Notes: generated from the letters alone by a model not told the origin. Positions 51,578 to 59,135 are shown, counted from the first letter of the stretch. The stretch: DNA of 59,135 bases from Methanolacinia sp964465295 (GCA_964465295.1 CAYXKC010000004.1:1-59135); one strand, 5' to 3'. Numbers and translations: made by a program.

Positions 51578-51640
51578 AATATATATTTTTTCGTGGACCT
51601 TTGAAGGACTAGTTTAGAAAAAAGATGGAGAAGTTCCCGT

Positions 51641-52390
51641 TTATCCCCATCCAATAAGTTCGTGGGATTCGAACCCGTTGTACCCGACGATATATTTGTT
51701 GGAATACTGGTACAGGACGGGAACGGGTATGCCCGGTTCAAACCAGTATGTGCACCCGACGGTGTTATCGGGGTTGTAATAGCAGTATTTCCGCGCCTCC
51801 GGATATGTTCCCGCCGGGACGGTGACGGATTCGGTGCCCAGGTATACGAACGTGTGAATCTTCTCCCCGAAGGGTCTGTTCTCCTGGTTAAGGGGTTCGG
51901 CAGTCAGATTTTCTATTGAATAGATCTGGCCGTCTCTTGTATTGATTAAAATTCCTCCAAGCTGTTCGCTTATAGCTGCATCAATATATTGATCAGTGAC
52001 TACACTCCAAGTCTCCCCTTTGGAGATATACCTGTAATGTATTGCCTGAATTCCGTTGTACTCGTACACAGATCGTTCGGTCCTGCTGGAATAATACCTA
52101 TGGACGACTCCGTTAGGGGGCATCTCTGAAGTGATGTTTTCACGGTATTCGCACCAGGAGTAATCCCTGCCGAATACATCCGTGGAATTAAACCGGTCCC
52201 CTGATTTCAATACTCCTTCGTCCTGCGGAGCAGTCGTTTCTTCAGGAACCTGAGTAACCTCCGCTGTGGTTTGTGTTTCCTGCGGTGTTTTTTCAACTGG
52301 AGATGTATGGCCGGAACCGGTACACCCCGCTGAGATTACCGCCGCGACTGCCAGTAAAACCGCAACAAACAGTATTTTCGAGAGCTTCAT
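51641..52390 (-). CDS. Lipoprotein paralog B
   Basis: A 249-residue lipoprotein (lipobox VISAGC). After a Thr/Gln/Glu/Pro-rich linker comes a β-domain sharing many positions with paralog A: DRFNSTDVFGRDYSWCEYRENITSEMPPNGV, ETVTVPAGTYPEARKYCYYNPDNTVGCTYWFEPGIPVPVLYQYSNKYIVGYNGFESHELIGWG (in pieces). The ending IVGYNGFES-ELIGWG is the same in both. No enzyme motif. Probably attached to the outer face of the membrane. Co-transcribed with paralog A, which ends 3 bases upstream. Confidence 0.8.
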   Translation of the reverse strand: MKLSKILFVAVLLAVAAVISAGCTGSGHTSPVEKTPQETQTTAEVTQVPEETTAPQDEGVLKSGDRFNSTDVFGRDYSWCEYRENITSEMPPNGVVHRYYSSRTERSVYEYNGIQAIHYRYISKGETWSVVTDQYIDAAISEQLGGILINTRDGQIYSIENLTAEPLNQENRPFGEKIHTFVYLGTESVTVPAGTYPEARKYCYYNPDNTVGCTYWFEPGIPVPVLYQYSNKYIVGYNGFESHELIGWG

Positions 52391-52393
52391 CTT

Positions 52394-53143
52394 TTATCCC
52401 CACCCGATCAGTTCATCCGATTCGAATCCATTATAGCCGACTATTCCGCTGTGTGGAAACTGAACGAGAACCGGTACTGGAATCCCCGCTGCAAACCAGT
52501 ATGTATAATCAAAATTATCTTCGGAGTAGAAGTACTTCCCAGCATTCTGGAATGCTCCCGCCGGGACTGTCACCGTTTCTGTTCCCAGGTAGGTTAAAGT
52601 AATCTCCTTTCCGAAATACTTTGAATTTCCGACCTCGACCTCTTCAACCGGGTAAATTGTTATTTCAAGTTCATTGTCTTTTGTTGTCATGATTCTCGTT
52701 CCGCAAAGCCTGAGATTTCGGGATTTATCATAAAAATTTTCAGATACAGATGACCATCCCTGTGTTTTGGAATCATAGCTGTATTTTACCAGAATTGCAG
52801 GTTTTCCGTCGTATTCGCTGTCTGAACGTTCAACTCTCCTGATACCGATGTTTTGTTTTATACCGTTCGGGGGCATCTCCGAGGTTGTATTGATCCTGTA
52901 TTCATACCAGTTATACGCCCTGTCAACAACTGTTTCCGAACTAACCTGTTCTCCATGTTTCAGTCCTCCTTCGGTCTGCGATTCGGTGGTATCCGCAAGG
53001 GTCATGGTCGCCTCTGCTGTAATCTGTGTTGTCTGCGGTGTGTTTTCCGCGGTAGTTGGCTCTCCTGAACCCGTGCACCCGCCGATGACTGTCGCCACTG
53101 CTATCATGAGGACAGTTAAGAACAGGGTTATTGATCTTTGCAT
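52394..53143 (-). CDS. Lipoprotein paralog A
   Basis: A 249-residue lipoprotein (lipobox VIGGC). Same plan as paralog B: linker, then DRAYNWYEYRINTTSEMPPNGIKQ, ETVTVPAGAFQNAGKYFYSEDNFDYTYWFAAGIPVPVLVQFPHSGIVGYNGFESDELIGWG (in pieces). The start codon directly abuts the dyad at 53144, so the transcript is leaderless. The gene pair lies 1-3 kb from the HTH regulator and DUF1673 operon and shares its operator. Confidence 0.8.
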   Translation of the reverse strand: MQRSITLFLTVLMIAVATVIGGCTGSGEPTTAENTPQTTQITAEATMTLADTTESQTEGGLKHGEQVSSETVVDRAYNWYEYRINTTSEMPPNGIKQNIGIRRVERSDSEYDGKPAILVKYSYDSKTQGWSSVSENFYDKSRNLRLCGTRIMTTKDNELEITIYPVEEVEVGNSKYFGKEITLTYLGTETVTVPAGAFQNAGKYFYSEDNFDYTYWFAAGIPVPVLVQFPHSGIVGYNGFESDELIGWG

Positions 53144-53163
53144 GTCAACACTTTAGTATTGAC
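53144..53163. promoter_or_regulatory. 20-bp dyad in lipoprotein promoter
   Basis: GTCAACACTTTAGTATTGAC, arms GTCAACA and TATTGAC (one mismatch to TGTTGAC). TATA-like GAGTATATATTCC follows on the far side. Same form as the sites at 48545 and 51558. Confidence 0.72.
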
Positions 53164-53199
53164 GGAGTATATATTCCTGTGGGTGCTGTGTGGTGGGAT

Positions 53200-54852
53200 C
53201 TACATCTCCACAGATCCGGCAACGAGATAGCCTCCGTCCGGAGTCGGGTTCACAGAGAAAACCCTTGATATGCCGGTCACATTCTCCGGGTAGCCGATTA
53301 AAAACGCACTCTCCGATCCGTCTGTCTCTGTTACTTTTACCCGTGTCACGTTTCCGTCGAGGTTTTCTTCTTCGATCTTCCTGTAGAGTGTCAGGTCGTG
53401 GTCGTATGAATCGGCCCGTGACGGAAGGAATTCCTTTATAAGGACGTTTCCTTCATTGTCGAGAATATACTTCCGCTCGCCTTCACCGCGTAAATATATC
53501 TCAATGGTTCCGTTATCGAGGGGCTTTACAGAAAAGACTTCGCCGTCGACATTGTCGACAAATCTCGTCTTCCAGAGATAATTCCCCTGGAGATCGAGAG
53601 CAACGATCATATACCCGCTCTGTTCAGGATCAGTGCATCCCACATCGGGATCATAGCACCCGGCATGGCAGTTCACCAGGATAAAGCCGTCCGGAGACAT
53701 TACAACCTCCCTGCAATACGTGAATTCCTTTGCTTTTATCTCCCAGACGGTCTCTCCCCCGCTGTCTGCACAAAGTATCCACCCGTCGGCACCGTCCTCG
53801 TTCACTTCTCCGGCTAGTATATAACCCCCGGATGGCGAGGAAATGGCGTCGACTGTGCGTTTTTCACGAGGGTAGTGCCGGTGCCACAGCTCGTTTCCGT
53901 CTTCATCCAGCCGGATAACGATTCCGTTCTGCATTATTGCTGTATATTCTCCAGGTGTCGAAATGATCCTTCTGATATCCAGAAGATCTCCTTCATTATA
54001 ATCGGAACCGCTCCGGCTGATATCCCATACTGCATTGCCGCTGCTGTCAAATTTCATCGCTCTGAAGCCGCGTGACTTCTCCCCGGACAGGAACATCCCG
54101 GTCATTATGTAACCCCCGTCATTCGAAGGGCAGACCTCCTGCATAAAGTCACTATATCCGTTTATGACGGTCTGCCATTCCGTGGTTCCGTTTACATCGA
54201 TCTTTGATACCAGCGAGTTCCCGGTTATGACCGGAGATGACGGGGGAGCAACAGAGTGCAGGCCTGAGAAAACGGTGGAAAATACAATGGAAAAGAGAAG
54301 CGGCCCGAATAAAAAAACGATGGCAAACGCCACTATCGCGAGAATCACAATCTGCCCCGCCGGATAATCTCCCGTTTTCTCTCCTTCCGGTTTGGTTGTA
54401 GCGAACCCTGTTTTCTTCTCGTCCTCCTTTGGCTCATCCGATTTCTCCCTGTCATAGGACTGCGAAACGATGATATGACCGATTAGAACAACCAGCGGGA
54501 TCACCACCATGGCTGCTAAAAATCCGCTGAACGAGTTCGCCCCTCCGCTGACCGCCTTTATAGTGGCCGCCGAATCGATGAATTTGAAACAGAAGAAAAA
54601 GATCGAGAGAAGAGCGATTATCGTAATCTTTCGCTGGTACATGAAGAGAAGAGTCGCCAGAACGGCAGGGATGAAGAAGTATGCAAACAGCAGAATGCCT
54701 GCGTCCGGGCCGTCCAGTTTCATCCCGAAGAAATACGCCTCCCAGTTGAGGATGAACACGAAGAGATACATTAAAGCGTTTAAAATTAAAGTCGCGAGCA
54801 GGATAATAGTGAATATCTGGTCGAGATCCTCTGCCGCCCCCCGAAGATTCAT
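53200..54852 (-). CDS. Membrane-anchored β-propeller-like protein
   Basis: A 550-residue protein. Five membrane helices in the first ~210 residues (IFTIILLATLILNALMYLFVFILNW and others), with a charged cytoplasmic loop (REKSDEPKEDEKKTG). The outer domain of ~340 residues has repeated strands of the type GGYIMTGMF, GGYILAGEV and GGYLVAGSVEM, each with preceding Asp/Trp, as in PQQ-like propellers with about six to seven blades. No enzyme motif. Function unknown; ligand-sensing at the surface is a guess. AT-rich promoter upstream. Confidence 0.78.
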   Translation of the reverse strand: MNLRGAAEDLDQIFTIILLATLILNALMYLFVFILNWEAYFFGMKLDGPDAGILLFAYFFIPAVLATLLFMYQRKITIIALLSIFFFCFKFIDSAATIKAVSGGANSFSGFLAAMVVIPLVVLIGHIIVSQSYDREKSDEPKEDEKKTGFATTKPEGEKTGDYPAGQIVILAIVAFAIVFLFGPLLFSIVFSTVFSGLHSVAPPSSPVITGNSLVSKIDVNGTTEWQTVINGYSDFMQEVCPSNDGGYIMTGMFLSGEKSRGFRAMKFDSSGNAVWDISRSGSDYNEGDLLDIRRIISTPGEYTAIMQNGIVIRLDEDGNELWHRHYPREKRTVDAISSPSGGYILAGEVNEDGADGWILCADSGGETVWEIKAKEFTYCREVVMSPDGFILVNCHAGCYDPDVGCTDPEQSGYMIVALDLQGNYLWKTRFVDNVDGEVFSVKPLDNGTIEIYLRGEGERKYILDNEGNVLIKEFLPSRADSYDHDLTLYRKIEEENLDGNVTRVKVTETDGSESAFLIGYPENVTGISRVFSVNPTPDGGYLVAGSVEM

Positions 54853-54986
54853 AATAATTATTTATCTATAATTATATTATATTTTTTTCTGACCTGACCA
54901 TTGACCGGACTTCGTAATACCATGACTGCATTTATCCTCCAGGCACCTCTTTAATGCCGGCTCTCATAGAGCAGTTTAGTAATCCG

Positions 54987-55193
54987 TCAATCGGGAGCCT
55001 TCCCAATTCTTCTCTCAAGATACTCGATCTTCCTCTCCATTTTCTCGACAGTCTGCCTGAGCAGCGCAATATCGGTCTTGACGTCCGGCATTGCGGCCCT
55101 CATCCCTGGTGTCGATAAGAACTCTCTCTCGACCCATTTCCTTAATTCCCGTGTGTCTCTCTCGGAAAACAATCCGTTAAGCTGTGTATCCAT
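54987..55193 (-). CDS. Small coiled-coil protein, tandem copy 1
   Basis: A 68-residue protein: DTQLNGLFSERDTRELRKWVEREFL, then ALLRQTVEKMERKIEYLERRI. The C-terminal half is a leucine-zipper-like coil. It is a paralog of the 66-residue protein encoded just upstream (DTREF-KEWME, ALLRQTVERMEKKI). No domain known; dimerisation is expected. Confidence 0.7.
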   Translation of the reverse strand: MDTQLNGLFSERDTRELRKWVEREFLSTPGMRAAMPDVKTDIALLRQTVEKMERKIEYLERRIGKAPD

Positions 55194-55214
55194 ACTTAAC
55201 CCTCCTTTTTAACC

Positions 55215-55415
55215 TCAGTCGGCCACCCTCTCAAGAATGTCCGAGATATTGTCGATTTTTTTCTCCATCCTTTCAACAGTCTGCCTGAGAAGTGCAACTT
55301 CGGTTTTAAGATCCGATATTTCTGCCAGCCTCTCCGATCCGAACTGCTTCTCCATCCATTCCTTAAATTCGCGGGTATCACCCTCCGAGAATATTCCCGT
55401 AAGTCGTGTATTCAT
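55215..55415 (-). CDS. Small coiled-coil protein, tandem copy 2
   Basis: A 66-residue protein: NTRLTGIFSEGDTREFKEWMEKQF, then ALLRQTVERMEKKIDNISDILERVAD. The ATG (complement at 55413-55415) is one base from the gap, so its ribosome site is not visible and it could also be part of a longer protein read from the wHTH gene through the gap. Position and similarity to copy 1 favour a separate gene. Confidence 0.65.
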   Translation of the reverse strand: MNTRLTGIFSEGDTREFKEWMEKQFGSERLAEISDLKTEVALLRQTVERMEKKIDNISDILERVAD

Positions 55416-55416
55416 T

Positions 55417-55516
55417 NNNNNNNNNNNNNNNNNNNNNNNNNNNNNNNNNNNNNNNNNNNNNNNNNNNNNNNNNNNNNNNNNNNNNNNNNNNNNNNNNNNN
55501 NNNNNNNNNNNNNNNN
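55417..55516. other. Assembly gap (100 N)
   Basis: Unlike the gap at 37 kb, the flanks share no sequence, so real bases are missing. It hides the C-terminus of the wHTH gene and possibly the ribosome site of the coiled-coil gene. Confidence 0.95.
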
Positions 55517-55757
55517 TGTAATACCTTTTGAGATAAGGCGGCTCTTCGCCGATGCGGTTTTCTCCGGTGACAAGCCCGGCTTTTTCGAGCTGTTTTAAGT
55601 AGATGTTTACAAGCGGCCGGGAGATCCCGACTTCTTCGGAGATCTCCCGTGCAAACTTCTCTTCATGCGTAATCGCTTTGAGTATGTTGAGCCGCTGTTC
55701 ATTTCCAAGAAAATTGAGCAGTTTAGCAAGTTCAGTCACTGTGGCAGGGTTCAACAT
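55517..55757 (-). CDS. ArsR-like wHTH regulator, 3' end in gap
   Basis: The first 80 residues of a winged-helix regulator: TELAKLLNFLGNEQRLNILKAITHEEKFAREISEEVGISRPLVNIYLKQLEKAGLVTGENR (in pieces) with the wing GEEPPYLKRYY. It is of ArsR-type. The dyad ATGTGT-N12-ACACAT at 55762-55785 lies 4 bases before the ATG and may be its operator. It is upstream of the tandem coiled-coil genes. Confidence 0.83.
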
Positions 55758-55761
55758 GCTA

Positions 55762-55785
55762 ATGTGTTTATTAATTTTTACACAT
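55762..55785. promoter_or_regulatory. Dyad upstream of wHTH gene
   Basis: ATGTGT (55762-55767), twelve bases including TTATTAA, ACACAT (55780-55785). It sits directly upstream of the wHTH start, within an AT-rich promoter. Autoregulation is likely but unproven. Confidence 0.45.
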
Positions 55786-55829
55786 AATAAATCTTTTTTA
55801 CAGATGCCCTGTGTTGTCTTCAGATCGTT

Positions 55830-55901
55830 TCAGATTGTTCCATTGAAAATAACATCCCTGAATCCCAGGTCGGTATAGGTGATATCTATTCTGATGAGAA
55901 C
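55830..55901 (-). pseudogene. C-terminal remnant of a 58-kb membrane protein paralog
   Basis: On the minus strand it reads VLIRIDITYTDLGFRDVIFNGTI-stop. The end of the protein encoded at 58454 reads VLLRVNVTYTDLGFRDVIYYETI-stop. The DNA is also very similar (the shared block CATCCCTGAATCCCAGGTCGG is 21 bases, positions 55852-55872). A stop codon lies just upstream and no start is seen. It seems to be the leftover of a duplicated gene. Confidence 0.75.
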
Positions 55902-56028
55902 TACTAGAACTCAGGACAGTGAAATATTACATGGAAAAAAGCAGTTCATTACAGTTGCCGTCATCTGTGGGGGAAAGGCGGGGGAGTAATGCTAACCCCA
56001 TCCCGGCTTCTGTCCGGTGGGATTGGGA

Positions 56029-56247
56029 TCAGGGATCCTGTCCGGGAGTTTTCCCCGCATTCGGAACCTGCTGTGAGAGCGGGATTCCGCCAACGCCGAT
56101 AGCGTCAGTCTGGTATTCCCGGACATACACAAAAAATGCGGACTCCGGAAGTCTGGTGATCTCCGAAGCTGTTTTTGTCATGTTCCGGATCAGTTCTTCT
56201 TTTACTTCCGTGCTTACCGGCCAAAGGTCAATCGTGATTACTGGCAT
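56029..56247 (-). CDS. 4-oxalocrotonate tautomerase-like protein
   Basis: A 72-residue tautomerase-superfamily protein. Pro2 (after Met) is the usual catalytic base: PVITIDLWPVSTEVKEELI. SAFFVYVREYQTDAIGVGG follows. Members form hexamers and act on enol/keto compounds; here the substrate is unknown. It starts 19 bases after the aldo-keto reductase gene's stop and is probably in the same operon. It is a little longer than the 62-residue core. Confidence 0.87.
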   Translation of the reverse strand: MPVITIDLWPVSTEVKEELIRNMTKTASEITRLPESAFFVYVREYQTDAIGVGGIPLSQQVPNAGKTPGQDP

Positions 56248-56266
56248 TTATCTTACCTCATTTTTT

Positions 56267-57424
56267 TCATTTTCCGAAAAATTCAACGATGTCCCGCATG
56301 TATTCCCGTATGGGAAGACCCTGCGGACATTTTTCCTCACACTCTCCGCATTCGATACAACAGGAGGCATATCCGGGTATTCCCCCGGAGAACGAACCGT
56401 TGAGCGCCCAGAGGTACACGCCTTTCGCTTTCTCCTTTGCGTCGTAGGTATACGCCTGGTTATAATATTCGAAGCACAGGGGGATATCGATGCCGTTCTC
56501 GCACGGCATGCAATAGCGGCAGCCGGTGCACGGGATCTTGACGCGGGAGGCAAACGTGTCCCGCATCTTTTCAACAACTGCAAGTTCACCGGGAGAGAGA
56601 GAACCGGCCTCGCCCTTCTCCGCCCTGGCAATATTCTCTCTGACCTGTTCCATCGCAGACATTCCGGAGAGCACGACCGTGACTTCCGGGTGGTTCCAGA
56701 CCCAGCGGAGTCCCCATTCCGATGGTGTGCGCTGTACCGGGGCATCCATGAGGTGCTGGTGGATTGCGGGAACGTCTCCGGAGAGGAGACCGCCCCGGAG
56801 CGGTTCCATGACGACGATGCCAAGGTCCCGTTCAGCTGCGTACTTAAGTCCCTGCGTGCCGGCCTGGAACTTCTCATCCATATAGTTATACTGAATCTGG
56901 GCAAAAGTCCAGTCGTAGGCATCGACTATCTCCTTGAAGACCGCAAACTCGTCGTGGAAGGAAAACGCAGGGTACCGGATACGGCCGTCCGCCCTGGCAC
57001 TGTCAAGGAATTCAAGTACGCCAAGCTTTGAAAAGATCTCCCAGGTTTCGGCGCCAAGCCCGTGGAGGAGATAGAAATCGATATGGTCTGTGCCGAGCTT
57101 TTTGAGCTGCTCGTCAAGATACCTGTCCATATCCTCCCGGCTGGTGACAAGCCAGCTCGGGAGTTTGGTGGCGAGAAAGACCTTCTCGCGGTACCCGTCG
57201 CCAAGCGCCCTACCGACGACCACCTCACTCTCCCCGTCGTGGTACGGGTACGCCGTATCTATATAATTGACCCCTGCATCAATGGCTGTGCGGATCATCT
57301 CAATTGCCTTTAGCTCATCGATCTTTCCTCCGGCCTGCTCACCCTCTACGGGCGGTAACCGCATACACCCAAAACCGAGGATCGAGATTTCGTGCCTGCA
57401 CCGTGGGAATTTCCTGTATAGCAT
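56267..57424 (-). CDS. Aldo/keto reductase with ferredoxin-like C-terminus, paralog 2
   Basis: A 385-residue enzyme with the same plan as the one at 30454: barrel (ILGFGCMRLP, GVNYIDTAYPYHDGESEV, ATKLPSW, HIDFYLLHGL) and C-terminal cluster motifs CTGCRYCMPCENGIDIP and CIECGECEEKCPQGL. I start at MLYRKFPR (57424), aligned with MLYRKVPK of the paralog, with GGTGAG just before it; ATG 57442 is possible. The HxlR gene lies upstream and the tautomerase downstream. Confidence 0.91.
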   Translation of the reverse strand: MLYRKFPRCRHEISILGFGCMRLPPVEGEQAGGKIDELKAIEMIRTAIDAGVNYIDTAYPYHDGESEVVVGRALGDGYREKVFLATKLPSWLVTSREDMDRYLDEQLKKLGTDHIDFYLLHGLGAETWEIFSKLGVLEFLDSARADGRIRYPAFSFHDEFAVFKEIVDAYDWTFAQIQYNYMDEKFQAGTQGLKYAAERDLGIVVMEPLRGGLLSGDVPAIHQHLMDAPVQRTPSEWGLRWVWNHPEVTVVLSGMSAMEQVRENIARAEKGEAGSLSPGELAVVEKMRDTFASRVKIPCTGCRYCMPCENGIDIPLCFEYYNQAYTYDAKEKAKGVYLWALNGSFSGGIPGYASCCIECGECEEKCPQGLPIREYMRDIVEFFGK

Positions 57425-57526
57425 CCTCTCACCGTTCTCCATCTTTAAAAAAGATCTTTCGAAGATAAATAGAGATCAGTGACAAAAATGTCAGCAAACC
57501 GGGGATATAAATGTCAGCAGGCCTGA

Positions 57527-57862
57527 TTACCCGTTCTCATTGATCTGGTCTGCCAGCTCCTCATCCGCCCAGTCTTTCAGTGACATTAGGAGCGGTATGA
57601 CGGTCCGCCCCCGTTCTGTCAGGGTATACTCAACGCGGGGTGGCATGCATTGATACTCTGTACGGGAGACCAGGCCGTCTTCTTCAAGAGCCCTGAGCTG
57701 TCGGGTAAGCATCTTCTGGGAGACCGCCGGCATTTTTTCCTGGATCTCCCCGAAACGGAGCGGGCCGTCCTGAATTTTCCAGAGGATGAGCGGTTTCCAT
57801 TTCCCGCAGATCACGTCGATTCCCGCCTCAAGCGAACAGACGTACATCCTTTTTTTTACCAT
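57527..57862 (-). CDS. HxlR-family regulator
   Basis: A 111-residue winged helix of the HxlR type: IDVICGKWKPLILWKIQDGPLRFGEIQEKMPAVSQKMLTRQLRALEEDGLV (in pieces), with MPPRVEYTLTERG as wing. Cys residues at VCSLEAGIDVIC are positioned as in redox- or electrophile-sensing members (inference). It lies 102 bases before the reductase gene on the same strand. Two direct copies of AAATGTCAGCA (57486 and 57509) lie between and may be its sites. Confidence 0.9.
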   Translation of the reverse strand: MVKKRMYVCSLEAGIDVICGKWKPLILWKIQDGPLRFGEIQEKMPAVSQKMLTRQLRALEEDGLVSRTEYQCMPPRVEYTLTERGRTVIPLLMSLKDWADEELADQINENG

Positions 57863-57991
57863 ATCCTAGAATTACAGGCGCTGATACATTAACAGTTACG
57901 TTTCGTCACAGCCTCCTCTCTATTGTTGTCTCATTTATTTTTTCTGACCGGAGTGTTGAAGCGGGTTTCATAAATATTATGACTGGATTCA

Positions 57992-58411
57992 TTATTCCGG
58001 CGTTTCCTTCTTTTCGGCTCTCTTCAATTGCAGGTAGATACCATATAAAATTGCACATCCGCAGATAACGGAGAGATAGTAATTGATCTCCACCTGGATC
58101 CGGTCCAGAGCAACAAGTACGATAAGCCAGATGACAAATGCTGCGACGGAAGCCTTAAGCCCTGCATATCTCTCACGGATCTTTTCCTTATCGCTCTCAT
58201 CAGGCGGCTCCGTCCCTGATACCAGGCGCATGCTGATAAAGAAACCTGCAAACGAAAAGATCAGGAGCGGTCCAATGAAGATCCAGCAGGCTAACGGTTC
58301 TTTGGTCCAGTTATTATGAAGGAGTATGTTTAGGAAGAAATATGGGATAACCAGGCATGCATAGATGAATACCCCCCATTCCTCAACATTTTTGTAATTG
58401 TCTGTCGTCAT
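57992..58411 (-). CDS. Small membrane protein, unknown
   Basis: A 139-residue protein with four hydrophobic segments (VFIYACLVIPYFFLNILL; LACWIFIGPLLIFSFAGFFISM; ASVAAFVIWLIVLVAL; YYLSVICGCAILYGIYLQL). A charged loop TEPPDESDKEKIRERY is cytoplasmic. Not recognised. It follows the 58454 gene's end by 42 bases and may be co-transcribed with it. Confidence 0.75.
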   Translation of the reverse strand: MTTDNYKNVEEWGVFIYACLVIPYFFLNILLHNNWTKEPLACWIFIGPLLIFSFAGFFISMRLVSGTEPPDESDKEKIRERYAGLKASVAAFVIWLIVLVALDRIQVEINYYLSVICGCAILYGIYLQLKRAEKKETPE

Positions 58412-58453
58412 TTCGCTCCCGGCTCTTTTCTGTTTTTTAATAATATAACCAAT

Positions 58454-59135
58454 TCAGATTGTTTCATAATAAATAACATCCCTGAATCCCAGGTCGGTGT
58501 AGGTGACATTAACCCTGAGGAGAACTGGATTATAATACAGATAATCACCTGTTAGAATTGCGGATGAGTTATCCTGGTATGCCAGTCCCCTTGGCGGATC
58601 GATTGAAAGATTCAGTCCGGAGCCCGCAATTACGGACTGTGTGCTGACGTCCTTTCCGTCAATGGTAATATTCAGGAACCGCAGGCCCGGCCCTTTCTGC
58701 GGGCTTATGATATCGTGTCTCATAAGGATATGGATTGACCCGTCGGTTGTACGGGAAGCCTCCGCATATTCAAACGGGCGGTTAAAGCCATTGTCCCATT
58801 TGATACTGCCGTTTTCTATTCCGATATAAGCTGCAACCTGGGGTATTACCAGTAATGCCAGCAGGATGAGAATCAAAAACCGGTAAGTGTAAAGCACCCC
58901 GGAAAAAGTCGGTTTCTCCCGGACATCAGCCTTATCAGGTTTTGATTCCTGCCGGGAATGGCGGTACCATGCACCTGTCGCCTGGAGGGTGCCTGATGTG
59001 ATTCCGAAAACCGTGAAAAGGATTAACCATTCAATCAGTTTTAAGCCCGTGTTTACTTCGAGGATTCCGTTATCCCAGGAAAACAGATACGGCCGGGATA
59101 ATAAAACATAGATCGATGAAAATACGAATGCCGTA
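58454..59135 (-). CDS. Membrane protein, N-terminus outside window
   Basis: The frame is open to the window edge (227 codons visible). Visible parts: a helix (WLILFTVFGITSGTLQATGAW), a charged loop (RHSRQESKPDKADVREKPTFS), a helix (FLILILLALLVIPQVAAY) and an outer β-rich domain that ends VLLRVNVTYTDLGFRDVIYYETI. The topology suggests several helices before the edge. A short methionine-less start at 58897 is possible but the continuous frame argues against it. Paralogous to the remnant at 55830. Confidence 0.72.
   Translation of the reverse strand, partial: TAFVFSSIYVLLSRPYLFSWDNGILEVNTGLKLIEWLILFTVFGITSGTLQATGAWYRHSRQESKPDKADVREKPTFSGVLYTYRFLILILLALLVIPQVAAYIGIENGSIKWDNGFNRPFEYAEASRTTDGSIHILMRHDIISPQKGPGLRFLNITIDGKDVSTQSVIAGSGLNLSIDPPRGLAYQDNSSAILTGDYLYYNPVLLRVNVTYTDLGFRDVIYYETI

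Noticed and set aside
55919..57031. Long open frame on the plus strand over the reductase gene
   Set aside because: It is antisense to the well-supported aldo-keto reductase and tautomerase genes and has no recognisable domain.
1..59135. tRNA, rRNA or insertion sequences
   Set aside because: No cloverleaf-like region, rRNA segment, transposase or terminal inverted repeats were recognised by eye in the intergenic regions.

Overview
The window looks like a scaffold piece (two 100-N gaps) from a methanogenic archaeon, most likely of the order Methanomicrobiales (Methanolacinia/Methanoplanus-like). The evidence is archaeal information processing (Orc1/Cdc6, Hel308, PolD small subunit DP1, KEOPS subunit Cgi121, a KH-domain RNA-binding protein), an archaeosortase with a PGF-CTERM protein, an FmdE-family protein, DUF1673 and DUF2178 proteins, and many sensor kinases and lipoproteins of the methanogen type. 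Several promoters show a TATA-like box about 25-30 bases before the start codon, as expected for archaeal leaderless transcripts. I see no rRNA, tRNA, CRISPR array or insertion sequence.

Layout. 1-5.6 kb: two sensor histidine kinases, a toxin-like three-gene cluster, a lipoprotein. 5.4-7 kb: XRE regulator plus DUF2178 membrane protein, with a triple palindrome in the promoter, and a KH protein. 7-14.2 kb: the probable chromosomal replication origin. It holds six ORB-like motifs, an AT-rich unwinding region and orc1/cdc6, with hel308 (frameshifted here) and cgi121 on one side and an Lrp regulator plus aminotransferase on the other. 14-24.5 kb: UPF0182 membrane protein, PHP phosphoesterase, a kinase-like sensor without an ATPase domain, purA, a Trm112-like zinc protein, cbiB/cobD, archaeosortase A, and a HTH-histidine kinase with its response regulator. 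24.8-31.7 kb: LysE exporter, a FecBCD-type importer, TrmO, FmdE, and a TetR/aldo-keto reductase operon with its operator. 31.8-37.7 kb: lipoprotein, methyltransferase, polyferredoxin membrane protein, two unknown small proteins, and a PEGA-domain surface protein with a PGF-CTERM tail, interrupted by an assembly gap.

37.7-41.9 kb is a lipid-linked sugar cluster: a GT2 enzyme, a GT39-like enzyme, and a flippase-like membrane domain fused to a methyltransferase. 41.9-46.4 kb: cupin, cyclophilin, unknown proteins and PolD DP1. 46.5-53.2 kb appears to be a local regulon: an ABC exporter operon, a four-gene overlapping operon (HTH regulator, two DUF1673 proteins, one related membrane protein) and a pair of paralogous lipoproteins. 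Each of the three transcription units has the same 20-bp dyad GTCAACA-N6-TGTTGAC beside its TATA box (one copy has a single mismatch). This is the best candidate here for an undescribed system.

53.2-59.1 kb: a membrane-anchored propeller protein, two tandem coiled-coil proteins, a gapped wHTH regulator, a 24-codon remnant of a paralog, a second Fe-S aldo-keto reductase operon (HxlR regulator, reductase, 4-oxalocrotonate tautomerase-like protein), and two membrane proteins, the last cut by the window edge. Statements on family membership rest on recognition of motifs by eye; no database search was run.
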